NCBI GenBank assembly: GCA_030770545.1
Contig: CM061105.1
Span: forward strand, 5,315,001-5,379,000
Reading direction: 5' to 3'
From: Macropodus opercularis
Lineage: Eukaryota > Chordata > Actinopteri > Anabantiformes > Osphronemidae
DNA: 64,000 nucleotides
Shown here: positions 1 through 11,004 of the stretch, in pieces
Layout: the number at the start of each line of letters is the position of its first letter
Numbering within the stretch: the stretch's first letter is position 1
Program-made: the position numbers and the translations under genes
Notes under the pieces: model-generated
Seen by the model: only the letters and a program-made list of their open reading frames with translations
Told to the model about the DNA's origin: nothing
Database searches by the model: none

Positions 1-512
1 ATGAAGTGAAGCAGTTATGACTGTTCTAGTTTTCTGTCTGTGTGGTTAATATGAGGCCTATTAACTGGTTATAGTAGCTTAACCCATTATCAATTCTTTG
101 TTTCATCTTTATACATATATCAAACTGGAATTTATGGTTTTATGGGGGTTTTACTCCTTCACAGTGGCACTGAACCAGCTTTGGCTGCAGTGCCAAACAG
201 TTATCTGCCAGAAACCAGAGTCCAACGTGAATAAAACAAATAAGGTTATTTTGCCCCGGTGTAGCTTTTGAATTCTTCACAGGAAATATAAAAGGATACT
301 TTTCGCAAATAAATATCCATTGACTATCTAAACGTTTGTGTGGCCTTTGTCTTCTCATAATTCTGCTTTAATGTCAAATGTTCACGAATAAAAGAGTGAT
401 TTGTTACTGTGAGAAGGGTCAGTATATCCTGACCTCTACACACAAAGTAAAGCAACAGCTTGTCAAGCTTGAACTGATCTTTTACTCCGTGTGTTTGAGC
501 ACAAAGACTTAC
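1..512. other. No exon seen; acot11 intron running off the left edge
   Basis: No segment here reads as the rest of the acot11 START domain. The last visible acot11 exon ends at 513 with a good donor (reverse of 507-512), so this stretch is most simply intron. The open frames present have no recognisable family pattern. Confidence 0.5.
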
Positions 513-822
513 TGATAGTGTTTGTCCCAGCTTGGTCGGTTGCTCAGCTCTGCCAGCAGGACGAAGGCTCTCTGGGCAGGAATGTGTACCTCCGCCTCCA
601 CCCGGAAGCTCAACATGGACTTCTGCTCAAGAGTGTAGAGACGTACCTGGGAACAAAGGATTATATGAAACTCCTCGCGTAGAATGAGAACCATAAAACC
701 ATAGAATCCCTTTGTAGAGATCAGCTAATACCTTGTGTTTCTCAGAGCTGAGGCGCCAGCTGTTTCTAGCAGCCAACAGCTTCAGGGCTGACACGTTGTT
801 GTAACTCAGATACACCTGGAGT

Positions 823-884
<62 letters not shown>

Positions 885-3800
885 TAAGACATTACTAAAT
901 AAACTCTTTCTGTTCAACACTGGCCCAGATTGATTCCAAAACCTTTTCTTCACCTGGTTTGTGGGGTCCCAGGGTACAGAGAGAGGAATGTCACTCTGCT
1001 TGCACGAAATGATGTACTTTCTAAAACAACAAAATGAGAGCATTTAAATGCATTTTTGGTGAAAAACAACAAACTTTATCGAGTGACAAGTGTGTCCTGA
1101 AAGCATGTGCTTGTTCCAGCAGTAGATATTGTACCTGTCCAGTCTGATCTTCTTCCTGGCTATGGCTTCTTGAAACCTTCTCTCCCCTTCCTGTTCATGA
1201 AAGACAGTTACTACATTGAAGACGTAAACGATCTGCTACATAGCCCCAACCTAGAATATCTTGCGTCATCAGCTCCTCCTAAACCACAGAGAAAACAAAT
1301 AAGGCAGCTTTGTTTTGCCTCTGCATGGTCCTTTCTGTGTTAGTTGCCTGGGTTACAGAAGCCTTCGACAGCATCTCTCCACATGAATATGTTTTAATTT
1401 TGTAAAATAAACATTCACCAAACATTTCAGGAAACATGGTGCATAGACCTCCTACTATACTCCACACCACAGATCTGCAGAGGCTGCTACTGTTGCTACC
1501 GTTTTAAGCTGATAATGCCATTATCTCCAAGTAATACAATAACTTATTAATACAGAATAACTATTTTTCTGAGCTGCCTCAGTGAACACAAAGTTGAACC
1601 TTCAAAGATTTTATTATCATTGATAATATATTATAAGATTGTTCTCACATGTTGAGTTTATTGCTATGATCTTTGTTCAGCCATGGCACTTCCAAAAGCC
1701 CTTAAACTTTTTCAATTTCAATGTGAGAGTTTGTCAGATTATTAAATGACATTATTGTTTTGTTTTATGGCCTGTTATTCTGGTTCAGTTCCTAATGACA
1801 TTGTAAACCTGCTCCTCTTTGTGGCAAAATACTGGAGCTTTGATGTCTCTAAAGACTAAAACTGTTTCACTTAAGCATATGGTCACACAACATAAAACAG
1901 TCTCATCCATGTTGTGAGGCCTTCAGGGACAGATTGTTGTTTGTTTACTGTCTAATAACTTTTTCAATGACATCACATCCATTTTACAAAACCGTTACGT
2001 TGACGATCTTACCAGAGGTTCAGGTCGTATCCGTGGCAAAGTGCACGGCTTCCCATGATTGTCAAGCACCTCAAAGGTCATGAAGGCAGAGTTTATGTGA
2101 CGGTTAGACCCCTCCTCCTGGTAAGCCTCAGCTCGGACCCCCACCTCCATGCTGCCGTACAAATAAAAGCCTATTATGTTTCATTGCTGCACACATACAC
2201 ATCAGTTGTGTTTCATCTTATCTGACCTTATCCGCCCTGCATAAGTGTTTGACACACCTGTTTTTGAAGGCATTATTGACTATAGCCCTTAGCAGCAGCC
2301 TGTCTCCAACTTGAGAAGGTCCTCTGAAAGTGAACATGTCAATGGTCCGAAGAGTTGGATGAGCCTGACACAGACGACTGCGCAGAGAAACAACACAAAA
2401 ACAAGAACAAGACAGCAAATGAGAAACTTTCACAGCATGTTTTAATTACAAGAATATTTGTTAAGTTAAGGCCGAAAAGTTTATCACAACCTGAAAACAT
2501 AATGATTAATGCAAGTGAGTTAATTGCCTGCAACAACAGAATTTTTTACCGATAAATGCAAAATATTTCCTATAATGGTTAATGAAAATCAAAACCCAGC
2601 ATAATCATAATTATAAGTGTGTGTGTGAGACTACCTGGCAGCAATCATAGCTACATTCACCATCCAGGCCATGATCTGTCCCCCAAATGTATTCACCTGG
2701 AGATCAGACAGAGCAGAAATCACTCATCCCGTTCCACACTACAGTAAAAACCATGTTGGACTATGGCAGCACACACACACGTCAGAAAATAAACTACAAC
2801 AGTAGAAATCACATGCATAAATGAATGACCTGATGGTTAGCATGTGGCGGTAGAACCAGTTCAACACTCTCCACCTTGGTCCTTTCTGCTGCCACGGCGC
2901 TGCCTATTGCTGAACTCTCAACTGACACATGCAGAAAAATTGTCAATTTTAAATCACAAGTTTTAAGTACATGATTATGTTTATGGACAATGATGAAAAA
3001 GTGAAAAGTCCAATATCAACACCCTTGCTCTGTCTGCTTCCTTCAACCCTGGTGCCATCCTGGTCATTGGCGCTTTTTTTTTTTTAAAGGTACACACACG
3101 AGGAAGTACAGGTTTTTTAGTTGAGGTGTAAACGTAATTTACGCTAGTAAAGTATTTTTTGCTGCGCCATCATCTACTTGACTCTCGAATATGTCATTTC
3201 GAAATCTGAACATTGTCCACAGAAATGAGTCACAATAAACTACAGCTGCGTCTTCCTGGGAATGAAGTGTAACACTGTGACTAACTGCTGTGTATTCATC
3301 AGTTCCACAAATCTCCAGGTTCATAGACACTGGATTTGTAGTATCGGCTTTATCGGGGGAAGCTGTTATGGTATATTAAATGAGGTCGTGTGAAGGGTAA
3401 TGTGACAGTGTGCATCAATCTACCCTGCTGGATAGATCCATTGGAGAGCAGATCGTTAATGATGTCATCGTGCACCATTCTGACCCTCCGTCGCTCAGCT
3501 GCCAAGCTGTACTCCACTTGCTCTTTTTGAGTGTGTGGTATGATGGGTTTCAAGATTACCTGTGAGTTAACGTCACAACGTTGTCAATTGAATGTTTAAA
3601 AAATGAACTAAAAGATTCCTAAAGTCTTATTAATCATCTCTGACCATCCGTAAAAGTCTAAATTACCTTTTGTCCAGTTTTTGTCCGCTGAGTAACGAAG
3701 GTGGCATAAGCGTGACAAACCCTCCAGTGACGGTCAGAGAACAGGTCCTCACAGCTCACCTGGATGCCCACCTAACATAGAGGAATTAGACAGCTCTTCA

Positions 3801-4677
3801 CACCGAACGGCTTTCCAAATGTCATGTCAAATTAACTGTGTCGCACCTTTTCTTGAACCACATTTGGCTACATCAGCTTTTAGTTATGTTGTAGTTATGT
3901 ATATTCTCATGTATGTAGCTGAGGGAGGTAATCATTAACATTAATGGCTCTTTACCTTTATTCCACAAATATGAATATTGAGAAATATATTTAGATGTTG
4001 TTCAGTTGAACTGATGAGTAACATTAAAAAAGTGAATTTGAACATGTAAATTAAAATGACAAGTCATATTGTGTGTTTCACGAGAAACTGTGTGAGAATG
4101 ACTGATTGTGTGTCATTGTAGGAATGTTTCGCTACTTGTATGTTGTAAGAAGACACTGAACTTCTCTGACCTCCATACTAGTGTTAAAGGCTCTGTTGAC
4201 CTTTGCCTTGATGTTCACCACCTGTCCCACACTGAACAGAGAGACACAAATGAATGAGAAGTATAGCGATAGTGAGAAATTTAGGTGTCCTACTACTCTG
4301 TGCACACATTACCTTATAGTGTGTTCAAAATGGATGTCGTCCATGGAAGCAGTGACGCAGGGAGAGCCAGCGTGTCGCTCGGCTGTTCGTATCAAACAGG
4401 AGATTTGTCGCTATTGACGTACAAGCATTTCAACACAAACATGACTAATATTCACACGCTAATATTCTCTCAGGCACGCCTCACCAGACAGGCAGGCGGT
4501 GGAGTCCATCCATTTGAGCAGCTGTCCAACGCTCAGCTCATGTTGGTGATTGCTGTGACAGGGCATCACTATCTGACTCATTTTCACCTCTGTCGGGTTG
4601 AGCCCCTCTTCTTCGTCTTCGTCCTCTTCCTCCTCATCCTCATCTTTCTCCGGGTCACCTGGCACCCTAGAACTCAT
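513..4677 (-). CDS. acot11: Acyl-CoA thioesterase 11 (two hotdog domains plus START), C-terminus off the left edge
   Basis: Hydrolyses fatty acyl-CoA to free fatty acid and CoA (ACOT11/THEM1/BFIT family); the START domain binds lipid. Thirteen coding exons read in phase, 3' to 5' on the plus strand: 4485-4677, 4313-4382, 4171-4231, 3667-3771, 3424-3559, 2830-2921, 2635-2696, 2258-2377, 2013-2151, 1135-1190, 954-1020, 732-815, 513-646 (about 440 residues). Hotdog 1 shows ELSVGQLLKWMDSTACLS and DDIHFEHTIS. Hotdog 2 shows VLPPHANHQ, NTFGGQIMAWM and FRGPSQVGDR. The START domain begins at YLSYNNVSALKLLA and is cut by the window after SNRPSWDKHY. ACOT11 is preferred to ACOT12 because SCKQSDIPLSVPWDPTNQ and YLSYNNVS follow human ACOT11. 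The start at 4677 follows a splice acceptor at 4686-4687, so a non-coding first exon lies upstream. An acidic Asp/Glu run follows the first ten residues. The neighbour mrpl37 is also an ACOT11 neighbour in human. Confidence 0.93.
823..882. repeat. (CA)n microsatellite next to an acot11 splice acceptor
   Basis: About 30 CA units with one interruption. On the transcribed strand it is (UG)n and ends about 6 bases before the acceptor of the acot11 exon 732-815, so it takes the place of the usual pyrimidine tract. Confidence 0.95.
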
Positions 4678-5760
4678 CTCCAAAGCTGAGGGGAGAGGGA
4701 AAGAAATGAAAAAGGAGTCACATGATCTTACTGATTCTGCGCAAAGACAAGGATGTGGTGTCTTGGATCTTTTCAACAATATTATCAGAATAAAACATTT
4801 TATAGAATTGTATCACACGCCTCACGTACTCAAGTTGGAAAACAAAAATTCATACAATTTACAGATGCTACTTGTTTATGTTGCAGCCTCAGTCACTATC
4901 AAAGCTAGTGTCTGTCTAAAAAAGGAACAAAATCAAAAAAGCCATTTTAGTTATGATCCAAGCAGACGTATAATAAAGACAATGACTAAATATAAGGCAT
5001 TGCAGACAAAGACCCAATGATCTGGACTTGATACAGTTCGGTTTCTTGGACTTTATCATCTGTTCGTTCCGCCTAAAAGAAACTGTTTTTAACTATTGTA
5101 AACTGTTTGACGATGACAACACAACGTCACGACGCCATAGCTCACAAAATTGTGTATCCACGCACATCTACGTCCACTGGAGTGTGTCTGCTCACACACA
5201 CGCACAATCATAAACACATACATTAGAGCGACACTCACGGCTTCATCCTCGTTTTGTTGTTTACCAACTAAAGGTATGTTTGTTTGTTTGTTTCACTCGG
5301 TTTAACCACAGACAACAAAACTACACAAACCCGTGCTCGGCGCAGGGCAGAGGCTGGCGGCTGGTTCTGAGTACGCGTCAACGGGAAGTTAAAGAGGAAC
5401 TTCTGGCTAAACTAACGCTAACTGTAAACAGCTACGCTAGAAGTTACCCACATGCGAGCAGAGACCAGCAACGAGCAAATATAGCAGCAAGACTATTCGC
5501 TGCATTACAACGGACAAACCTGACAGCGGCCGCCGACGGCGTTAAGTCAGCCAAACACACCGCCATAACCTGACACCTTTCAAACTAAAAGTCATCCCAG
5601 GCCGGGCGGCCACGCTGCAACCGAGCTAACGTCAAATAACTGATCACTCACATGTAGTACAGACGTGAGTCAAACACGACTTACCAAAATTAAGAAACTG
5701 AAATAAGAATGGCGTTTAAATGAACCAAACCAAGTCCACCACTTCCCCACAATGTGCAGC
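4678..5760 (-). promoter_or_regulatory. acot11 5' leader and promoter region (inferred)
   Basis: No coding exon is seen. The spliced 5' end of the first acot11 coding exon (acceptor at 4686-4687) requires an upstream leader exon. The only G+C and CpG rich stretch nearby is about 5330-5640, which includes a NotI-type GCGGCCGC at about 5527. The exact leader exon and start site cannot be fixed from sequence alone. Confidence 0.4.
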
Positions 5761-5884
5761 TTTATTTAGAAAGACTTCCGGTATTTTATGTATCTTTGGC
5801 AAACTTGACACAATTTAACAGGACAACTGTTCGCCCGAATGTCTGAGCTCTGATTACGACATAACTGCGGTAATGTGTTGGTTT

Positions 5885-5887
<3 letters not shown>

Positions 5888-5927
<40 letters not shown>
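5888..5927. repeat. (TG)n microsatellite
   Basis: An uninterrupted dinucleotide run of 20 TG units between the acot11 promoter and the mrpl37 3' end. Confidence 0.95.
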
Positions 5928-5929
<2 letters not shown>

Positions 5930-6556
5930 ATGCTGGCCGCTCCTGTGTGTTGAGGGTGTGGAGGCTCAGTGTGTTTGTGCTTGGCTGGATCTTTTCGAAA
6001 ACTATAACAAGCTATAAAAATACTATGTTGTTTATGATACTATATAGTATTTTTTCATTGTTACATGTTATTTTATTATTGCATTTGTTTGTGCTGCGTC
6101 AGTATATCACCCAGAAACATGAACACAATAAACCTACTTGCTTCAGTCCATGCTCAGGCAATATGTATTTATTTATTATTAATGTGTATGCATTTTGTAG
6201 CATTTCATCCTGTGACTGACATCCAGCACCATGCAACCCTGTTTAAAAGGTCCAGTGTTCTGTCTAGAGGTTGCACTGTTTTTTTTCTTGTTAAATGGTT
6301 GGTGCTACCATTTATTTACAGTAGCTTCTAGGCATGTTGCCCAGAATAACATGGAGCCTGTTGCTGCTGTATCCCCACATGACAAATACTTTACTTTATC
6401 CTTAGCTTTGAGGCTGATAACTTTAAAGGAAAACCTTTAACATGGCTATACTGAAAAACATTCAAAGTGACTAAATATACAAAGATACACACACAAAGAC
6501 AGATTTTATTGACTGAAATTAAAGGCTAGGCAGAAACCAGTCCTGAAAATAAACTG

Positions 6557-6562
6557 TTTATT
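6557..6562 (-). promoter_or_regulatory. Poly(A) signal candidate for mrpl37
   Basis: TTTATT on the plus strand is AATAAA on the gene strand, about 160 bases after the mrpl37 stop codon. Confidence 0.55.
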
Positions 6563-6675
6563 GTGTATATTCAGATTTTTCAGAAACGATTCCAATGGGT
6601 TCTATGATAAGATATTGGCTTAGATCTCAGACACAGTTCACTGGTGCTTGGACTGTGTCCATACACGCACACACA

Positions 6676-6697
6676 CAACAACAACAACAACAACAAC
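6676..6697. repeat. (CAA)n microsatellite
   Basis: About seven CAA units just downstream of the mrpl37 stop, inside its likely 3' UTR. Confidence 0.9.
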
Positions 6698-6722
6698 GCA
6701 CTCATACATAAAGCAAGCAGCT

Positions 6723-9700
6723 CTATACAGCTCCGTTCAGGTACAGGGCCAGGAATTTGCTAAATGCTTCAGGCTTGTACCCTGCCAGACCAGCTGGGAT
6801 CTAAAGGGAGACACACAGCAGTGGATTAAAATCACTTCCACTCTTATCTCAAAGTCATCAGTTAAATCCACACAGTGTAGCTATATATAAAGGGAAGGGA
6901 GGGTGGGCCTTGTCTAACCATCCTAATAATTAATACACGATCATTGTAATGGATTATCTGACCTTCACTTGCTTCTTCCTGATTAGTGGTCGGACTTTAG
7001 CAAAATCATAGAGCTCAACGTCTTTATCCAGCCAAACCTACAAGGAAGAGACAGCATTTAAAGTGAATTACATAAGAAAAGATGTGACAAAAGTCTTCTG
7101 GCCTCAGGGATACTATGTTGTAGACTGTGATCTCTGCATCATAAAATAAAGACGGTGCATGTTTGAAGTCTAGTGTTTTGTTTTATGGTGGCTTTTACAG
7201 AAACTGAATCAATATCTTGGCCAAAACCCAAATTTGTCAGTTTACACCCAAATTTCAATCATAAGCTAAACTAGACTATTACTTTTAATGCACTCATTGG
7301 GCCTTTGGTTTGTGACTACAGAGCTCACTGACTTAATATTGAACCGTGTAAGAAGCACCTGGTTCTTGATGCCATCGTCTCCTGCGAGATCTGTGGTATT
7401 GAGCTGGAAAACCATAAACTGGAAAATTCTACCGTTGGTCCCCACAGCCTGAACTGTGACAGGAGTGTCTAACACACGCTGGGGCTGCGTCTGACACACA
7501 CAAACAGGAAATGCAAGAACTCAGACAGGTGTTAAACAAACAGCATGTTCACAGACAGCGTTTCCATGTTATTTCTACATCCTCACCCCATAAAGCATGT
7601 GAGCACGGGCCAGAGCGTTTCCAAAACTAAACATCATCATCTTGGCTCTCAGCTGTTCAGGCTTGAGCTTGCACCGAGGATCAGCTGCCTCTAGCAAGTA
7701 AAGCGTGTGGGCGTGTGGGTAAGGGTAGTCTCCCCTGAAACCTGAGCAGATCAAAGAGAAAATGTGTAAGAACGCTGAGCACACACAAAAACCTCACACG
7801 CTGTGCTGAGCTCCACCTCGGGGAGGCCTCTGGGACTCTTCTCACCTGAGGAGTTCATCTGCTCCTTGTACACGTGTACTTTTTGCAGGTCGATGGTGGG
7901 GGACACAGGGTAGAAGGATTCCAGGACATGATCCACTGTATCTGCAACTTCCTGCTTCCCGGACGCTGCTGGGAGGGGATCCATGCAGTTGTGCAGCAAA
8001 CCATTTTCACCCCTAATCTGGAACAGGTCCTCACCTGAAAAACACAACAAATACAGATACATATCTGTTGGTGTGCTCAAATACCTGTGAAAATACCCCA
8101 ACACAACAAATACTGCTGCTTTTTCCCCAAAAAGTGGAATCCCTCACTTTTCCCTGTGTAATCTTGTGCATGTGTTCGATTTCTCCAGCCGCTAACTGTA
8201 GAACAGCATGAAATCAACAGCAGAGGCTGACCTGCTCATCTCCTACTGTGCACAGCACAAACAAAACAGGGACCACTGACAGAAACATTGCTCTATATCA
8301 CTACTAGTGGTCAAAATGGTGCAGAACATTATTACTTACTGTATAATGTGACTATTTTTAAACTGAAGAATCAGTACAGTTAGGTTTTCTGCCTTCCATT
8401 CAGGAAGCACCTGATTTAGCTGCATGATGCAAGTAGACGTGTAGAAGGCACGTTCTACTCTCTTCTACTTCAGGGTATAATACCTCTTTTCCACGTAGCT
8501 GCCAGTGAGTATTTCTCAGCACTGATCCTCCTTCCAATGGAGGGGTGACTGCACTGCAGCATGGCGCACAAATGAAGCAGGTTCTGGAGCAGAGTAGTGC
8601 TGTGGTGGGGAAAACACGAGCAAAAAGTGAAAGGGATGATTTCCCAAACAAAGTGTAAAACTGTTCCTGTGCTGCAATTCAGACGATCACATGGTATCAT
8701 ACACCGATCAGGCAACATCACGAGCACTGGCAGGTGAAGCGACAAACACTGATTATCTCTTCAGCATAGTACTTGTTAGTGGATTGAATATATTAACCTG
8801 CTTTCAGTGAGGCCCCTAGCCTAATTACACTATATTGCCAAAAGTATTCGCTCACCCATCCAAATAATGGGAATCAGTGCACAAAGTAAGGTCCATAAAG
8901 ACATGGATGACAGCTAAACCTTGTGGTCAGTCTTCCCAGAAGATTTGAAGCTGTTATAGCTGCAAAGGGTGGACCAAGGTCATATTGAACCCTATGGATT
9001 AGGAATGGGATGTCAGTTAAGTTCATATGCGAGTCAGGGCAGATGAGCGAATACTTTTAGCAATAGAGTGCAGCACCAACACAAATATTAAACTGGTAGT
9101 TATAATGATATCCCTGATCAGTGTTTGTGTGAATAACTTTCTCTGGGTCTGAGTAACAAAGCCTCTCGAAACCACGAATAGCCATTAAAAGGGTTTGTGC
9201 TAAAAGGGCATAACAATTGCTATACGTTATATGTGTGGGACTCATTTGCATTTTAAAGTCACCTGTATAAAAAAAAAAGGCCAATAGGATTGTTGGCAAC
9301 TTACACGTATCATCATGACCAAACATCAGATGTGTGCTGATAGCAAATTTCTTAACATACCAGGCGAGATGATAACAGCTACACGTTCACTGCTGTGGCA
9401 TGCTACCTGTATTGCTCTTTGCCTGGACGTTCCTCTGTAGTATTCCAGAAGCGAGCATGCTTGATGGCATTCTGCACGCGCTCATCCTGATCTGGGATCT
9501 GATTGGCAGGATCTGCTGCCAGCGCAAGCACTTGAGGGGGCAGACCAGTGATGAGCTTAGTTTTGGTCAACCACAGGGCCTGACGCACACCTGAGGGAGA
9601 GAAACAGAGACAGAGAGATAAACACTGATATAAATGGTCAAGTTAAAGGTTAAATAAAAGCCCAGCATACACCATTAAAATGCTTTCTAATGCTACCCAT

Positions 9701-10386
9701 TAAACATTAAAATAAAAAAAAGAGAGAGAAATATTTCTGTTTTGCCAGGACTAAGAGACTCTGGGATCAAGAAGATATTCAACCACTAGTGTAAACATGG
9801 GATAAAACTTTATCTTTGCACTAATTTACTATCTATCGCTTGTTTTCCTCGTCTACAATAATAGAAACTGTTACAGACACTGTGTTTTATTCAACGTATG
9901 TTGACGCATGAATAAATATCTTGATCACTGGGATTTTCTAATAAATTTTGAATCTTAACAGTAAAACAGACGCGATAATGAGCCTCGCAGGAGATTTTTG
10001 ATTTAATTGTAGCACAGCTCTGACAGCTTACCCTCCAGAACACTGGTCCTCTGGTTGAACACGTAACACGGCTTCTCCTTGTACAGCGGCATCTCATGCG
10101 CTGGAGGTGACCTGTAATGTCTCGGGTCCTTGTAGTCCCTCTCCCACTGCGGGTAAACGGGCTTAGCCAGTCCCGGCACAAAGTGCATCCTGTCCCCGTA
10201 GGTAATCGGCTCCAGTCCGGGGATCTCCACTCTTTCTCTGGGTTTGCGTGCGGGGGGGACTTGGGCTGTCAGACACCGGCTGACACTGAAGCGCCTCCGG
10301 GCCTGCAGGCGGATGGCTCCTCCGTGTGCGCACAACCGCCTCAGATCCTTCAAGACGCCGGTTGGAGAAAACAGCGGAGCCGCCAT
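6723..10386 (-). CDS. mrpl37: Mitochondrial large ribosomal subunit protein mL37
   Basis: Component of the mitochondrial 39S ribosomal subunit. Eight exons join in phase: 10032-10386, 9407-9590, 8484-8599, 7846-8034, 7587-7741, 7359-7490, 6963-7037, 6723-6800. The product is 427 residues, against 423 in human. Diagnostic strings are EIPGLEPITYGDRMHFVPG, YKDPRHYRSPPAHEMPLYK, RQALWLTKTKLITGLP, DYPYPHAHTLYLLE and FQLNTTDLAGDDGIKNQ. The end, FSKFLALYLNGAV, matches the human KFLALYLHGAA. The first 40 residues are Arg-rich and lack acidic residues until after the RRRFSVSR region, as expected of a mitochondrial presequence. I chose the ATG at 10386 (MAAPLF) because it sits in a strong ATGGCGGC context and gives a typical presequence. 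An in-frame ATG at 10416 is possible. The intron between exons 2 and 3 carries a small transposon (8828-9070). Confidence 0.96.
8828..9070. mobile_element. Non-autonomous Tc1/mariner-like element (MITE), about 243 bp
   Basis: The left end reads CACTATATTGCCAAAAGTAT and the right end is its near-exact reverse complement (ACTTTTAGCAATAGAGTG), so terminal inverted repeats of about 28 bp are visible. TA lies just outside the left end; the right flank is degraded. There is no transposase. This sequence type is widespread in fish genomes. It lies in the mrpl37 intron between 8599 and 9407. Confidence 0.85.
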
Positions 10387-10390
10387 TTTT
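10379..10390 (-). promoter_or_regulatory. YY1-like motif spanning the mrpl37 start codon
   Basis: On the gene strand the start codon lies in AAAAATGGCGGC, the classic YY1 core (AAnATGGCGGC). A second GCCGCCATGATGG occurs at 10511-10523. YY1 sites over the start codon are common in ribosomal and mitochondrial genes; function here is inference. Confidence 0.5.
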
Positions 10391-10915
10391 AAACACGGAA
10401 CCACTTCTGGAAACATATCACCCCTGGAGCAAACTCTTATTACGATTTCAGAATTAACTTTCTATCGTTGACAGGAGATACTGCCTGTCAGTAAACGCTG
10501 TTGCAGGACGCCGCCATGATGGATCTTGTGACTTATTCGGTGACCTTTCAGTGACTGGCAAAACAATATAGATGGATGTTACATCCCCCTACTGGACTGG
10601 AGTGAGAGTAGCAGCTAAAATTAAACAAGTACAGGACAAATTCTTAATATTCGTTTAAACACACATTAGATTACAAATTATTCTTATAAAATTATTTACT
10701 TAAATATGTAAGACAATTTTAGAGAATAATTGTAAAATAACCTAAATAACACTAAGGAAAGGGAAGAAATGTGGGACAAAAGAGAACTGAAACACAAGTC
10801 AATGATGCAACTTGATTTTAATGGTATGGTGATGATGTATAACAGTTACAGTAGAATAGACATCACATGAATACTTGAATAATAAATGATAGAGACAAAG
10901 CAGTGGATAGAGATA

Positions 10916-11004
10916 TTCTATTCTATTCTATTCTATTCTATTCTATTCTATTCTATTCTATTCTATTCTATTCTATTCTATTCTATTCTATTCTATTCTA
11001 TTCT
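10916..11004. repeat. (TTCTA)17 pentanucleotide array abutting a stop codon
   Basis: Seventeen perfect TTCTA units (10916-11000) followed by TTCT. The last T is also the final base of the TGA stop of the Ig-receptor gene on the minus strand, so the array (TAGAA on that strand) begins the 3' UTR with no spacer. Confidence 0.97.

Noticed and set aside
4598..5020. Long Ser-rich open frame on plus
   Set aside because: It is the antisense shadow of the acidic acot11 first coding exon (Glu codons read as Ser).
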